DNA of 64,000 nucleotides from Evernia prunastri (GCA_003184365.1 NKYR01000004.1:434001-498000); one strand, 5' to 3'. Positions 1-13,209 are shown, numbered from the stretch's first letter. A program made the numbers and translations. The notes: generated by a model not told the origin, from the letters alone.

Positions 1-3000
1 CAAAGTCAGACGTGGGATGGGCATCAACAGGTACCTGCGGTGCCTTCGGTCTAGAGGCGTCTTCCTGCTCACTGACTGATTCCGGGGCATCTACAACAGC
101 GCTGAAAGGTTCAGCATTGCATGAGTAGCCTTTCTTGCTCGGCAGATTTTCGCCAGCGAAGTGCTCGCTGGGAAGACCCTCTGCATTTACGATTACCTGC
201 ACTGGCGCGTGGTCTTCATGCGCTAGTGGCGCATTAGCCAATGGAACGGTCTGTGAAGAAGGTGCAAAGAAAGGAGGTGAAGATGGTGGGTCATCATCCG
301 AGCGCCGCTCGCTCGACCTCTTCGAACTGGGTGTCGGTGAAGATCCAAGGAATACATTCATCAAGGCATCTGGATGGTAGGTTGGACTAGTGTCCTTATC
401 TATAGTAGATTCTGCGGCCGGATTCTGAGTAGACTTGAGAACGAGCTTCGGTAGATTGTATTCTGTGGGTTGGGAAGTACTTCGCGGGCTCGATCTGATC
501 TCTGGGAACATTGCAGCTGCTTCGCGGCCTTGGCGCTCCTTGACTTCTTTTTGGCGATCTGTCAGATACTGTGATTCAGGCTGCAGGGGTGACGAGTCAA
601 TGGCAGCGAACTGGATCTGAGAATCATTGTGTCGTAAGCGTGCTTTTGGAGTAGTGTTGACTTCCCGTCGTGCTGGAGATGGCAAAACTTGGACTGCAGC
701 AGCTTTTCTGAAATGCGGACTAAGCGGCACGACTTGAATAGATTCTGCAGTGCGTTTCAATAGATCAACTGACGGCGGAGGTCGAGCAGGGGACATGACA
801 GGCTCCGGTTGCATCGCCTCCTCGTCTTCCGAGTCGACAAAATGCAAAGGTGAAGCCGTAACCTAGGAATGTCAGTTTTCGCATCAGAACGAGCAACGTG
901 GACGCGACTTACGATCTCGCTGTTCAGGTCCGGAAAATTTGGCAGTTTAAGCTCAGTCATAGATCTGAGCTTCTGCAATATAGTTCTTAGATCCTGGGGA
1001 TACTCTAGAGTACCTTCAGCGCCAAAGGTGTTGTTCCACATGACTATAGATTCATTGACGACTGCTTTGTGTCGACTCCTAAAACCGGCGATCACAAGTT
1101 CCTGAATGCTGAACAAAAACCTAGTATCGAAGATGACAGAATGCTCGATCGAGCTCACTACCTTCATCCACAGCTTGTTGACCTGAAGCGAACCTTGTGA
1201 GCGGTGCAGAATGTAATTTCGGTGGCACTTACCTCAGAATATAGGGTCTTGAATGGGGACGACGCGCGTTGGCTTAAACAGGCTTTAACATCCTCGATCC
1301 AGAGAGCCAGTCCCTGTTGTATACGAAAGAGCACCATTCCTATAAACTCTGGCGGACATGAAGCTATCATGTTAGTTGTGGCTGAGATGAACTTGATCAC
1401 TGTCGCCGGCGGCAGTATTTCTAGAGAGGCGTAAGAGGTGCTGAGTAAAGCATCTACCATAGAGTAAAGTTTGTCAAACGGGTCGTGGGAGGTGGCCTTA
1501 GGAGCGACATGAATCACTCCCCAAAGCCGACGCTGAGCACATTCCATCAGATGTGGAGAATGTGGCCAGTGCACTGCCTCTAAAATCAACGTAGCAGCGG
1601 CGAGAACACACTCGTCACACATTTTGTCGTCTTTGCTGATGAATCCCGCTAATGGTTCAATCATGACGAGCCCAATGGCCTCCTCACCAGCATCTTTTCG
1701 CAACGCATCGATAGTGCATGTATGTAATTCGTGCCACGTAGATCCAATACGATTGGAATGGAGTTGAATGCCAAGCTCTAAGATTTTGACGGCCTCCCTG
1801 AACTCGTGACCCGGATATTGGGGGCTGTCATTGTGAGTTTCGTTCTGCTGAGGCTGCTTTAGCGCCGACGACGTGGCTTCCGCAAGAAGTTCCCAGAACA
1901 TGACGCTGGCTTCCTTTTGATGAATGCCGTCTGATGTTACCAGACGACCAAGGTTGCGAAGTATGCCAAGCTGTGTCCGTCTAGACGTTGCTGGTTGCAG
2001 TGAGATATTCAGCACTGTCTTCAGAGCGTCTGTGTAGCTTGTGGCGGTAGACATATGTTGCACGTTCCTAAGCAGCAAGTCCAAGAGATGCGCTACTGGT
2101 GTATTGAGAGAGCCCGAATCTCTACTCGAGCGGCTTGAAGGAGTCTCGGCTGCTTCAAAACAATCCTGCGAAGTTCGTATCAAACGCCGCTCCATAAAAG
2201 GTATATTCCCAACCTTAGCTACTGCTTCACTGATGAGTATCCTGATCTTATCAAAGGTCTCTGAGTGGCCTGCTTCGCTTGCATAATCTGCTGATAGAGC
2301 ATCACGCTGCCTAGCAAGCTTGGCGTTTCCTCGCTCCAACAGAAGCTTGATTTCGTTGACGATATGTGAAATAGCTTTCATAGCATCCTTTGATACTTTG
2401 ACTTCTTTCCCACCCGCAATACCCAAGGCCAAGCTGAAACTCCGCCAAGCCAGTACTATAGGTGCGTCCCCATCCTTGCACAGTTGCCAATCAGCATTAT
2501 CGAACAGCTTGTCAAAAAGCCGCATTATGTTGGCCGCCCTCAGCCTGATCCATTTCGGGTCAAGGCATGGTAGATCTTCTGGGTTGACGTGTCCAATATT
2601 GACCCTGTTCTCTTCCCATATTTTGGTCTTCCCGTTCGATGAGAAGAGCGCTGACAGAATCTCGCACGCGTGGTTGATATCCGTTTTGCTGGCCGTAAAG
2701 CAGCTTGGCATGATCTGATGGATGTAAAGATACCAGTAATGATCGAGCTGAGCATATGTCGCCGTCGGTCGCAGAGCATAGTATAAGAGTACGCAGTAGG
2801 ATGAGCGGGCGATCTGCTTTGCCTGCTGGGCGTTTTTCTCGCTGTATTTTCGCTCCAGTTGAGAGACGATGGGTTGCCGCAGCATCCTAGCCATGGAAAG
2901 TGAGGTCGATGAGTCTATATTAATAGCAAAGATGAGACGATTCCAAGCCATGTTAGCTTGTGACTTGGTCTGTGCATCGCTAGCGTTGAAGCACCGTTGT

Positions 3001-4265
3001 AGAACTCCCAGCCAGGCCTTGACATGTTCCCAGCCTTCAAGCAGGCCTCGGCGACTGCGAAGGAACATAATCACAATGCTCCAGATCTGGGGCACATGGA
3101 TCCCGTCTTCCTTCGAATTTGCCATTTCGCTGAGACGGGAGGATAGGAAGTGTATTACCTTCGTGCCATCTGGAGCTGCTCTGTTGAATACGTCAAGGCA
3201 AGCTTGTGAAACCGAGCTTGTTGTTCCGAGCTGAATACTAGCATCCACTCCAAAACTGATTGCTCGCGTACGAACATCCTTGATTGTGCTCAGCATGCCA
3301 GAGATGAGATGATCAATCCAGCTTCCCATGCGAATAACTATTAAGAGCCTGGCTTGCCCAAGCAGTCGTTGGTAGATCATAAGTCGATGTCCTATAACGC
3401 GATTGCCCTTCACCCGAGCAGTCACAGTATTCAGAGCCGAAATGAGCCTGTTTACTCGATCGACGGTCATCAACCTCGACGCGAACTTTTGTTTCTCAAG
3501 CAGTTGCATGTAGTGAGTGACGAGTATCTTCGGGGACGCTTCGTCTTCAAGGCTCAAGATCGATCGATCTAGGATAAAGGAGCAGAAGTCCTCGGATAGC
3601 ATGGCTGCTATACTGGGAGTGCAAAGGAAGACCGTTATCAACTTGAGGCTTTGAGTAGCGAGCGATATATCCAGACTTCCATCTCCTTCGTTTCTGGCCG
3701 TGACATCCCGCCGAACGTATCCAGTGATTTCAGCCACCTTTTCCGCCAATTCTTGTGCCTCCGGAATCTCGTCGTAGGCACTCAAGCATGCCAATAGTGT
3801 CGAATAAGAGTCTAGTCGAGACGAACGCGAAGCAGACGCCAAGTGCTGGGTCGTAGAGCGAAGCATGGCTTGGAGGTTGGTATGGTCGAAAGCTAGCATT
3901 TCATTGCTCGAAGGGTCCGCGGCGTTGTCCGTGTAGGCTTTCAGAATTGACTTGGAAGATTTGCAATCCCTCGACCTCGGGAGCTGTCGCACTTGACCGT
4001 CTGAGTCGGACTGCTGGCCGCCAACCGAGAATCTGTGATACTGCGTGCCTAACAGTGTAAATCCTACTTTCTTCTGGGGTTTCCCAGCGGAGTCTTTGAA
4101 GTATTCTGCGGAGGAAGAGGGTGATTCATCGGGCGTGGCGAGAAGCTCAGGGCCCATTGGGTTGGACCCAAAGCCATTACTCGGCGAGGCTTTGGCAGTG
4201 TTCTCTTTAGGTGGTGTAGGTGGGCGTGCAGCTATCGGAGCCAATCTTGAAGCGAAGCTCGCCAT
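1..4265 (-). CDS. RIF1: Telomere-associated protein RIF1 (5' part, runs off the window)
   Basis: Nuclear HEAT-repeat protein that acts in telomere length control, replication timing and double-strand break repair. Three exons are readable on the minus strand: 4265-1233, 1182-913 and 862 to the window edge, with two 50-nt GTAAGT...AG introns and phase 0 throughout. This gives about 1388 residues with no stop before the edge. The alpha-helical Rif1 N-terminal domain covers roughly residues 110-900; the exon 2 stretch with GFRSRH and VNESIVMWNNTFG is characteristic of the family. Exon 3 is Ser/Pro-rich and probably disordered, as expected of the middle region. I start at MASFASRL because the ATG sits in a strong ACCATGG context; two weaker in-frame ATGs lie upstream (to 4292). 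It diverges from RIC8 across about 256 bp. The C-terminus is missing only because the window ends. Confidence 0.88.
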
Positions 4266-4521
4266 GGTTATCTGATTCATGCATTGCCTCACTCACAACC
4301 ATCTGACAGCTTGTTGGGTTGTTGTCTTGCGAAAACAGCATGAGGAGTGCTTCCTACAGGACGGCGCCTACTCATACTCAATTACGCGAAAAACGCGTGC
4401 ACGTTCAAAAAAAAATTTACGAGTCATGTCGGTTGAACTCCGGGGACTGCTTAAGTCCAAATTCAACCCTTTGAAAATCCCATTTTATGCACTCAACTCA
4501 TTAACTAGCCTTGGAAGCAAC

Positions 4522-6227
4522 ATGGGATCGAGACTTCAACTTTCCGGCATAGGTATGCATTGCGGCCATTGATGATACAACGAAGAGAAGCTAAATAATA
4601 TGCGAATTCGAAGCCAAAAGAGATGAAATCGAAAGGCTCTTAAGTATCCTCGAGGTCAATACTGTAGAAAAGGGTCTACCCGATAATGGTAAGAAGCTTT
4701 ACTTTGATGACAACCATGGCATGAGAGCCTGAGACTGCGCTTCCAGAGAAACTCAAGACTCTAGAGCTTCTTAAACTATCCATCACTTCCGCGGAAGATG
4801 CTGCATCTTTCGCTCAAGGAGTGAGTAATGTGCATTCTATTCGAGCCTTATGCTTTCTGATCAATCATCTATCAGGGCGTCGAGACGTTGTGTTTCTACG
4901 CTTTCGAGGACACCGATCCTGGAGATGTAACATCTCGGATGGCACTGAAATGTATTGCCAACATTCTGTTGCTGGAGAGCAGGACGCGTCAAACTTTTGT
5001 TCAAGGAGGAAATGCTATCAAGGTAGCTAAAAAACTGAATGTAAGTCTCTCACGTTGTAAGTAAAACCTCCCTGTTGATTCGAGAATTAGGATAGTCAAG
5101 AGCACGAACTCTTGTCTTCTCGGATCCTTTTCCTATTGACGTATGACAATATCTACAATTTTGATACACTGTTCGACAACTTCCCTTTGGCCGACATAAT
5201 ACACGAGGTAAGCTGCAGGAGCTTCGCCATGATCACTGGGAATATTGCCGCTTACGGCACATAGAATATCAGTCGTGAAGCCAAGGAGCTGGACAGAAGT
5301 TCAGCCAGCACAGCTCTGTCTTCCCTCGGCTGGGCACCATTGACAGAGACCCTAAAACTTCTATTCAATCTGACCTCTTTCTATCCCAAGCGTATCCCGG
5401 CGTTTAATCGCACAATATCTCCAATATTGGCAATCCTCAAAAACGTTCAACTTCAAGCACCGGTTCTGCAACCGCCAGTAACTCAACTTATCAATGCCCT
5501 CCTAAATCTCGACCTGTTGGAAAGAGACTCTGAAACCGCTCAGAGCGGCGTAACATCTTCATTCTTTCCTGATGCAGAAGCCAATGCTAATGTTAGCCGG
5601 CTTGTACAAATCCTTGACAGCGCCATCCGCACGAGCAGAGAAGAGCTCCTGGAAACCACTGCCATCCCTCTTATTACTCTCTTTCGTCGCACATACGAGC
5701 TAGCACCCTCATCTGTCAAGATGCATATGCGATCGACTCTACTCCCTTCCAACGAAGAACGCGCTCAGCCTTTAGGGAAATCAGACACTTTGGCTTCATG
5801 CCTGCTGCGACTGTCCACTTCTGCTGTGGCTCCTAACCTTCGTGAAGGTATTTCAAGCCTACTATTTGAAGTATCTAACAAAGATGCAACAACGTTCGTG
5901 CGAAATGTGGGCTACGGCTTTGCTGCCGGATTTTTGATGACGCACAATCTGTCCGTACCGGACAATGCAATCAGGGGTGAAAACGAAAGCGAAGATTTAG
6001 GAGAAAGACTAACTACAATAGATGGCAAAGAAATTAATCCCGTCACTGGCCAGAGGCGCGACATGGAGCCGGAGGACTCCGGACCAGAAATGACTGACGA
6101 GGAAAAGGAAACAGAAGCAGAGCGGCTGTTCGTGCTTTTTGAGAGGCTGAAAGCTACAGGGGTTGTTAACGTCGTGAATCCAGTGGAGCACGCCTTACAA
6201 GAAGGCCGGTTCGAAGAGGTGGACTGA
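4522..6227 (+). CDS. RIC8: Synembryn/RIC8, G-alpha chaperone and exchange factor
   Basis: Cytosolic armadillo-fold protein that folds and activates heterotrimeric G-alpha subunits. Six exons give a continuous 481-residue protein, the normal fungal size: 4522-4552, 4614-4688, 4726-4820, 4876-5040, 5091-5207 and 5265-6227. Diagnostic stretches are SSRILFLLTYDN in exon 5, LGWAPLTETLKLLFNLT at the start of exon 6 and the C-terminal INPVTGQRRD followed by an acidic tail. Exon 1 is only 31 nt (ten codons plus one base), and its joining to 4614 is supported by frame. The exon 3 acceptor (GAG at 4723-4725) is unusual and is my weakest border; frame and family length favour it, because nearby alternatives bring in a stop. 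The shared upstream region with RIF1 could be a bidirectional promoter. Confidence 0.9.
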
Positions 6228-6573
6228 CCGTTCCGCTGGAAAGTTTAGGTCTAAAAACTTTAAGAATTTGCACAGATGTCGTCTCATCTTTCTCCGCGCC
6301 AATGTGCAGAGCTGGTCTAAAAATAGTCAAGGGCACTTCAACTACTTTTAAGGAGCCTCACTTTTGTAAGCGACAAGCGTCCTTAGTACTGAATATTGTG
6401 CAACACGTTGTGCTTTGCGGTTTATTGTTTGGATATGTTATCACAATGTCGTGATATGTAATTTTGGATTTTGTGCTGCTCTATATGAAAACCGCCCGCT
6501 TGCCGCCGCTTCGCAGAGCTACAGCCACCTGGTGGAATCTCGACCGTTTAGTCAGACTTTCCTCCTTGCTACC

Positions 6574-7855
6574 ATGTTCTCTCTATACTACGGCCCCATT
6601 CTCTGCGTTTTCGTACTGCTGAAGTTTGCCGCCAATGGCAACGCTAACATCTACCCACCGAATCATGAACGACTCGCTGCTAGGGTTTCTGTAGCAGCAG
6701 GTATAACGTAAATCTTCCTCCAAACAGACAGGCAGTGAAGAGGAAGGGACTGTCTGACGTCATATGTGAGCGATCTATATACTGATATTCGGCCTTCAAG
6801 GAACGTGACAAGTCTCAACGATCGATTTGAAAACTTGTCCGTCGATTATGTCTCGCTTAGACGATGGGTACTCAGCGTCAATCAAGTTGCCCTTGGTTTC
6901 ATCAACGCCGTCAAACGTGAAGCGATCCAAAACTGCGATCAGCACATAACAAGCTATACTTTCACCGATACGGAATATGAGGACGACCCAATACGTATCC
7001 AAATCGATGCTGCGCCAGGTGGCAGTGAAGAGCGGCTTGTAAGTGCTATTTCCGGATCAACGTTTCCCTAGTCTGCAGGAACCATGTCCCAAGCCTTGTA
7101 TTGTTTACAGCTTGTGCACGATGCTCCCACAAATTGTTTTATGACGTGAACCCAAGTGCTTTGCCTCAAAGGAGCCATACTAAATCCGAAATATGCAGAC
7201 TCGTTGCAACATTTTGTATGCGATGAAAACGCTCGCTATATATCTCATGACCCAAGAGCGTGTGTATGCAGCAAGATTTACCGAGTCATACCGCGGCCAA
7301 CTTCTTTACATTGGTCTCTTGGACAGCAAGGAGGATGTTCTTTCGCTAGCGCAATCCAGTAACTCGTCGGTGGCCGATCGCAACGAAACAGTTGCACAGG
7401 AGAAGCGGGCGCTGAGCATCGAATCGTTGGACTCAGCAAACTCTACCACCACATTCTTTACCATACCAGGATCCAACGATGTCGAATACAAGCTCGAATT
7501 CGAGTTCCGCGGGGTCCGGATCCCGAAGATCGGGATCTTCTCATCAATCCTGGAATTGATGATGACAATGGCACAACTAGACAGCAATGACCCAGTCGAG
7601 AGTATCAGCCAGGTGGCTTCCACGGATTCATCGTGGATATTTGTTATGCATAATCCGGAGTCAAATGTTCCACTGCAAGGATTTCAAGTAGTAGCCATCT
7701 TGGAGAGCATTGCACGGTATGCTGTCAGTAAATGGCGTTATCAGGAAACAACGGTCGATTTCTTCGTCAATCAGGAGCTGGTCGCGAGTGGTTGTGTGAC
7801 GGTGCCAATGATTTCGAGGGCATGGTGTCAAGGATTGAGGGTAGGAAGTCGTTAG
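6574..7855 (+). CDS. Hypothetical protein with N-terminal signal-like segment
   Basis: I do not recognise this family. The first exon from ATG 6574 encodes a short N-terminus followed by a hydrophobic run (PILCVFVLLKFAA) that looks like a signal peptide or signal anchor, then a polar stretch. A first intron begins at about 6701 or 6708. The second coding block, ending at 7038, has regularly alternating hydrophobic residues and leads into GTAAGT. With acceptor TGCAG at 7198 the frame continues in phase to the stop at 7853-7855. The last exon has several N-glycosylation-type sequons, which suits a secreted protein. Total length is about 360-380 residues. The intron 1 acceptor is unresolved because in-frame TGA 6736-6738 forces a non-standard site. 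It sits between RIC8 and IKS1, and nothing in the context gives it a function. Confidence 0.5.
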
Positions 7856-8300
7856 TCACTGATGGGAGACTAGCGGCTTATGTATGTATTGATCCTTGAG
7901 ATTCATCAAATCTCAAGATAAAAGTTTGGGGCGACAGTCTAGTAAAGAAGAACAATAAGAAGTCAATCATGTCTTATCATGAATATGAAGCGCAATCACG
8001 ATACATAGTGTCTGAAGCCTCAAAGCAATTTCCGAGGCAAGTGTTCTTGGCACGTGACTAGACTTTAATAGCTACCACAAAGCGGGAATCCTCGAACTCC
8101 ACTCATGTAGCTTCTGAAGTCCAGTAGCCTACACTCTCTACGAAAACAGAAGCTGCCATCCACTCCTTTGCCATAGAAGCATATTCTCGCAATGTGTCGA
8201 GCGACTGCGCTAGCTCATATGCATAGCTACGGGTTCAACACTCCGCCATGACAGTAGTGACCAGTGAAGCCGAACCTTGCTTCGCAATGGCTCATTGACC

Positions 8301-10414
8301 ATGCCTTCTATCGATCGAATGGACTCAAGGGCCTTATCGGTCGTTCCGTACCAGCAGCCTACCAGCCGAGAAGTGGTCCTGTGAGCATGCTTTCGTCCTG
8401 TCTCTGTACAATCCACTCACATTTCCTCAGACGTCACAACAACGCGGTTGTTGTCTATGAACCTCAATCAGAACGCCTAGTCCTCCGCGACGCCTCTCAA
8501 GGCCAATTGGATCTTACAGTATGCCCTACATGCCACCAGCCGCTGCGAGGAGAGCGAAGGAATGGTAGTCAAGAGCACGGTGGTCCAGAACCAGGCCAAT
8601 CCGGGGGCTTCGTCCATCGCGATTACTTTCGATTACATCAGAGCCTTTACGGCTCACCGCACTCTACAGCCCCCTCTTCTCCGCGGAGAAGACTAGTAGA
8701 GCCGGTCCAGCCTCAAGACAGTCCTCCAAGACACCCGGAACAAAGCGTATATGTAGAAAGCCCGCCGGCTTCTCCGACCGCTCCCCCTGGTATTTCGGAG
8801 ACTGCCTTTAGTCCAGGATACTTCCAGAGATGTTACGTGGTGGAGAAAGAGCTTGGAAAGGGAGGCAAAGGAGTGGTGTTGCTGGTCACTCACCTTTTGG
8901 ATGGAAATGAAATAGGGCACTTCGCTTGCAAGAGGGTGCCGGTGGGAGATGACCGGGAATGGCTCAAAAATGTACTCATCGAAGTCCAGCTTCTTCAACA
9001 ACTTGAGCATACGCATCTTGTACGATACCATCACGTGTGGTTGGAAGATGTAAAGCTGTCCAATTTCGGCCCGAGCGTGCCTTGCGCCTTCATTCTACAG
9101 CAGTACTGTAACGCTGGAGACCTCCACGGCTATGTGCTGAGCTCCGCAAAAAGACCAACCTCCCCTCATGATCTCAAGGAGCGCGCTAGACGCCGTTCGA
9201 AAAATCAGCCCGATCCGCCTCAAGATATGTCCGGTCGAAAGCTGCCGCTTGAGGAGATCTACTCGTTCTTCAAAGACATAACTTCAGGTCTGAACCATCT
9301 CCACATCAACGGCTACATTCACCGTGACCTAAAACCGAGCAATTGCCTGCTACACGATGATGGCACAGGAGAAAGACCACGGGTGCTAGTCAGTGACTTT
9401 GGAGAGGTCCAAGTCGAGGATATGGTGCGCAAATCTACTGGCGCCACGGGCACTATATCCTACTGCGCTCCAGAGGTACTACGCCGTCAATTGTCAGGTG
9501 TTTACGGCAATTTTACGAGAAAGAGTGACATCTTCTCTCTTGGGATGACTTTGTACTTCCTCTGTTTTGCACGGTTACCTTACCGCCACGCGGACATTCT
9601 CAATGAAGAGAACGAGGATCTAGATCAGCTGCGAGAGGAGATCACCGCTTGGTCAGGCCTTCAGGAGGAGAGAAAGCTACGGCCTGATTTGCCTGAACAG
9701 CTGTATACCTTCCTCCGACGATTGCTTTCCCTTGATCCTGAGGAAAGGCCTACCGCAGAAGCCATTTTACTTGGGATCAAGACCAATTCCGGGCTCGACA
9801 GGATCTCGGACTCCAGATCCAGGTCAGCAGGCCTTATGTTCGAGGATCTAAGGAGTGATTCCAGGATCTCGCCTGTCGACAGCCCTAGACCGTCGACCCC
9901 GGCTCGAAAAATGTCTACAGGCTTCTCTCGACCGGGCGGCCCTGCCCAGCTCCGATTTGCATCTTCACACAAAGACCGCAATCAATCCCCTAAACGACAT
10001 GCCGGAGAACGGGAGACCAATGGCGAGGAAGCTACTAGTCCTGGAGGAAGTCTGGTACTCAGTCGGCAGTTCCCTTCACCAACCAGGCATGAACTGCCTC
10101 AGCTCATCGCACCTCCGGCGCAGCGCTCTCCTTTCTTCAGGGTTGACTTCCGTCGTCAGCTTGGGCGGCGGACCGTGAAGATTTTCCTCCTGTTGCTCAA
10201 GATCGTCTCTGTCAACCTACCTTGCGCGCCGATGGCTGCCAATCCGGTGGTAGCGTATCCTCTGCTAGGTCTGGCTGCGCTTGATCTTATCTTAGATAGG
10301 CCGGGATCTGGAACGTCCATGGTGCTTGGGGCTTTACATGTCGCTATTCTGCTGGCAGCCTCTCAGGCAGGTGTTTTCTGTATGTCGGGTGTGGACTACT
10401 GGTCAAAGAATTGA
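8301..10414 (+). CDS. IKS1: Serine/threonine protein kinase, IKS1 family
   Basis: Two exons, 8301-8380 and 8431-10414, joined in phase across a 50-nt GTGAGC...CTCAG intron, give 687 residues. The splice restores the family signature REVVL-RHNNAVVVYEP; the open frame that runs upstream of 8431 is intron read-through, so 8301 is the better start. Kinase landmarks: glycine loop GKGGKG from about G169, ATP lysine K194 in FACKRV, catalytic HRDLKPSN with D326, DFGE with D349, then an APE motif. A conserved Cys-x2-Cys (CPTC) and a RDYF segment precede the kinase domain, as in yeast Iks1. The last roughly 75 residues contain two hydrophobic stretches that could anchor the protein in a membrane. Yeast IKS1 has been linked to stress and drug sensitivity; its substrates are unknown to me. 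Confidence 0.88.
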
Positions 10415-11543
10415 TCGTTGGCTCTTAGATACGTGGATACCTTACATAGCAAGATGTTTGACATAGAATGAATTACAATGGCTATGATTCGACCTCTATC
10501 AAATCCATGTCTCTGGCCACTCAGTGTTCCATGATCGACCACATCCCTGTCGCTTCAAAAGAGACAGAGTACCCTTCCAAGTGCTTCCTTGAGCAGCCGT
10601 AGAAACCTTTCGCGAGAGACCCAAAGATATGGCTAGTATTCCATGTTTTTCAAGCGCTGCCCAGCTTGGTATGCACCTTATCAGCGCCACAAGTCTTGAC
10701 AAGCTGGCATCTACTCGAAGTTGTGAGAGCATACTCTGATCGCGTGGCATGTCGATCTCGCCATCTGCCTTACAAGGTTCATAACCGTAGCATGCAAAAG
10801 GGAGGGCGATTTGCCTTGGAACGAGCTGACGAAAGCCATGGGTGAGATCCTGTTTCAACGTTCCTCGGACCATGGTTTTTTTTTTTCCTCGGGTCTTTGT
10901 TTTTGGCGGGAAAATAATCCCTGTCGTCGATCTTAGGGGTTGCGGGATTCCGGGCAGGTTTTGGCTTTGGCGGTTTCCAGCCCCGCGATGACAAGTCCAG
11001 CCATTCTTCGAATGCGATGGGCTGCAGACAGAACACAAATACTTGCTTTCCTCCACTCATCTTTCTCGTCCTTCTTCACTTGTCAACTCGTACATGTTCC
11101 CTTTCTTCCGAAGACTTTGATTCGTTTCTGCGATACACACACACACACACACACACGCACACACGTGTACAGGATTGACGTCTGGTTGTACAGCATTCAG
11201 AGCCATCCTACTCCAGACTCTTCTTCCGTCAGTAGATGGTGAAGCTCCTTGCTTGACATTGTTTGCAGTACATCGAGACACCCCGGTCCGGCTTCTGGAG
11301 CTCATCAGAAATCATTGCAGGAAATCATCGTTCGACTTGCCATCTTTTTAGCTCGCCCGTTACCAAGTTCCAGCTTCTTCGCCCTTACATCAACCCAACC
11401 GGAAACCCCATCAATCATATCTGCGGCACCATAACCACAGCAGCTTCAACTTGGCACTTCACCTCATCGACCGCTTGCAACATCCAAAGGCATCGGCCTA
11501 CATCTGCGCACTAGCCGCCATCTACACTTAGGCCATCCTCACA
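10415..11543. other. Intergenic region with CA microsatellite
   Basis: About 1.1 kb between IKS1 and the MARVEL-domain gene. It holds a poly-T run near 10874-10886 and a CA dinucleotide repeat at about 11136-11165. Open frames here are short, overlap on both strands and show no family similarity. The part nearest 11544 is pyrimidine-rich with CT/CA stretches, typical of a fungal promoter and 5' UTR. Confidence 0.6.
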
Positions 11544-12357
11544 ATGCTTGGCTACATCTTTTTTACCTTATGGCGTCTGGCCGAGATCGTTACGCTCATC
11601 CCTACCCTGGGTATGCTTGTAAGTCCATTACCATTGTGTGCTCCATCACCTGAAGCCTGTATTGACTCTACACCAGGCATACTTCGTCAACATCAACCAG
11701 AAAGCGAACCGACTCACCCCAGCGTCTATCCTGTGAGCGCCTCATACTCCAATTTAGCTGTAATATTGAAATATGATGCTGACATATCCATCTTGCAGGA
11801 CCCTCTTCATCGTCTCCACACTCGCGGTCGTATGGGCGATCGTCACTCTCCTCCGCCGCAAATCAACCAAAAGATCAACCCTATATGTCGCCTTCGTCGA
11901 CCTCTGCTTCATCGGCGCCTTCATAGCCGGCGTCTACGAACTCCGCGGTATCGCTAAGGCCAACTGCTCCAGCATCAACGATAGTGGCCCAACATATCTG
12001 AGCATAGGAACCAATGGCATCTCGGGGTCGAGTGGAGTCTCAGCCACCGTCAAGAAAGAATGTGCAATGCAGAAAGCCAGCTTTGCGTTCGGCATCATGA
12101 ACTGCATATTCTTCTTTATGACATTCTTGGTTTTGCTTTTCATGCACAGGACCAGGGATGATGATAATGTGCAGTACAAGACGGAGGTGACCAGGAGGAG
12201 GAGGAGTCATGATTCGAGGTATGCCATGACCTCATCAATTGCTGTTCAATCTTTTCTTTTACTGACTTTCTTGTACAGGCGCGGACATTCACGCAGCGGT
12301 GGTGGCGGCTCGTCACATCGTAGGAGCTCGAGGGATAGCAGACGCTACTATGTCTAA
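11544..12357 (+). CDS. MARVEL-domain integral membrane protein
   Basis: Four exons (11544-11618, 11677-11732, 11799-12218, 12279-12357) with GTAAGT, GTGAGC and GTATGC donors and consensus YAG acceptors give 209 residues, all in phase. The protein has four hydrophobic helices: near residues 5-25, 44-62, 70-90 and 135-160. The WRLAEIVTLIPTLGML start and a small loop with two cysteines between helices 3 and 4 are the MARVEL arrangement of fungal plasma-membrane tetraspan proteins. The C-terminal tail is basic and rich in Arg, Ser and Gly, likely cytosolic. Such proteins organise membrane microdomains or septa; the exact role here is an inference from the fold. The start is preceded by CTCACA at 11538. 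Confidence 0.8.
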
Positions 12358-13209
12358 GATGGAAAATTGATCTCGAGGTCGCTATTGTGACCGTCGCCAT
12401 CGAAGAGAAGACGCGAACGGCTGGACACCATTATCGTTTTCCTCTCAAACTTCTCACAGCATCTTGGTCTTGGTCTTGGACTTTGTTTTTCTCGCTGTAC
12501 CAGAATTATCCGTGCGAATCTAGCGCAGCGTTACGGGAGTCTCGACGGAGGATGTCCTTCGTTCATACAGGGCCGATCGGCAACTGGGGAAACGGCATTC
12601 GGGAAAAAACACTTTTCCTTGAATCTGTTGTAACTAAATCTTCAAGTACATTCACGAACCATCTAATGAACCTCAATGAACCCCCCACGCCTTTTGCTTT
12701 TCCCCTCCGCTTGCACATGTGATCCTCGTCTATGGAGTCATACTGCCTGCCTCCCCCTCCCAACGTCGTCTCTACCATCTCTCAATAATGATCGCGCGGA
12801 CTTGATGCGTCGGCACAAAGCCATCCTTTATCACATATATCGAGACAAGAGTACTTGCCTGCCAGCCAACCAACCAACCAACCCACCAACCAGCGCCAAG
12901 AGAGGCCTCTCCCCGGCTGTATCAAATCCTCTCATCCCCCCCATCCGACCCCAGACCCTCTCGCCTAAGACCCACTCCACTCCATTCGGTACTCGTGACA
13001 GGCGGACAGGGAAGGCTATGAATCCGACTCGATGCGCGGGGATTGACGGACATAGAAAAGGATCGAAAGAGTTAAAAATCAGCCAAAAACAATTACAAAA
13101 AACAAAAAAGAAACAAAATCGTGACGCTGCAGATGCAGAGGGAGGGGTGGTGTCGAGCGTTGTTATCAGGGTGGTAGGGATAGGGATGGTGTGCAGGGGC
13201 TGTTGTGGT
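12358..13209. other. Intergenic, low complexity, no gene seen
   Basis: The 3' flank of the MARVEL gene, then cytosine-rich DNA with a tandem CCAA run near 12868-12893 (CCAACCAACC-type units). Open frames here show no recognisable protein signature. Confidence 0.5.

Noticed and set aside
8264..8430. N-terminal extension of IKS1 from the ATG at 8264
   Set aside because: That frame reads through a GTGAGC...CTCAG intron; the spliced start at 8301 restores the conserved REVVLRHNNAVVVY sequence.
10499..11056. A 185-codon minus-strand frame downstream of IKS1
   Set aside because: No family signature, overlaps other frames, contains a poly-Lys stretch from a poly-T run, and lies in a region typical of UTR.
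11136..11165. CA microsatellite as a functional element
   Set aside because: A simple repeat in a promoter or UTR; nothing suggests a special role.
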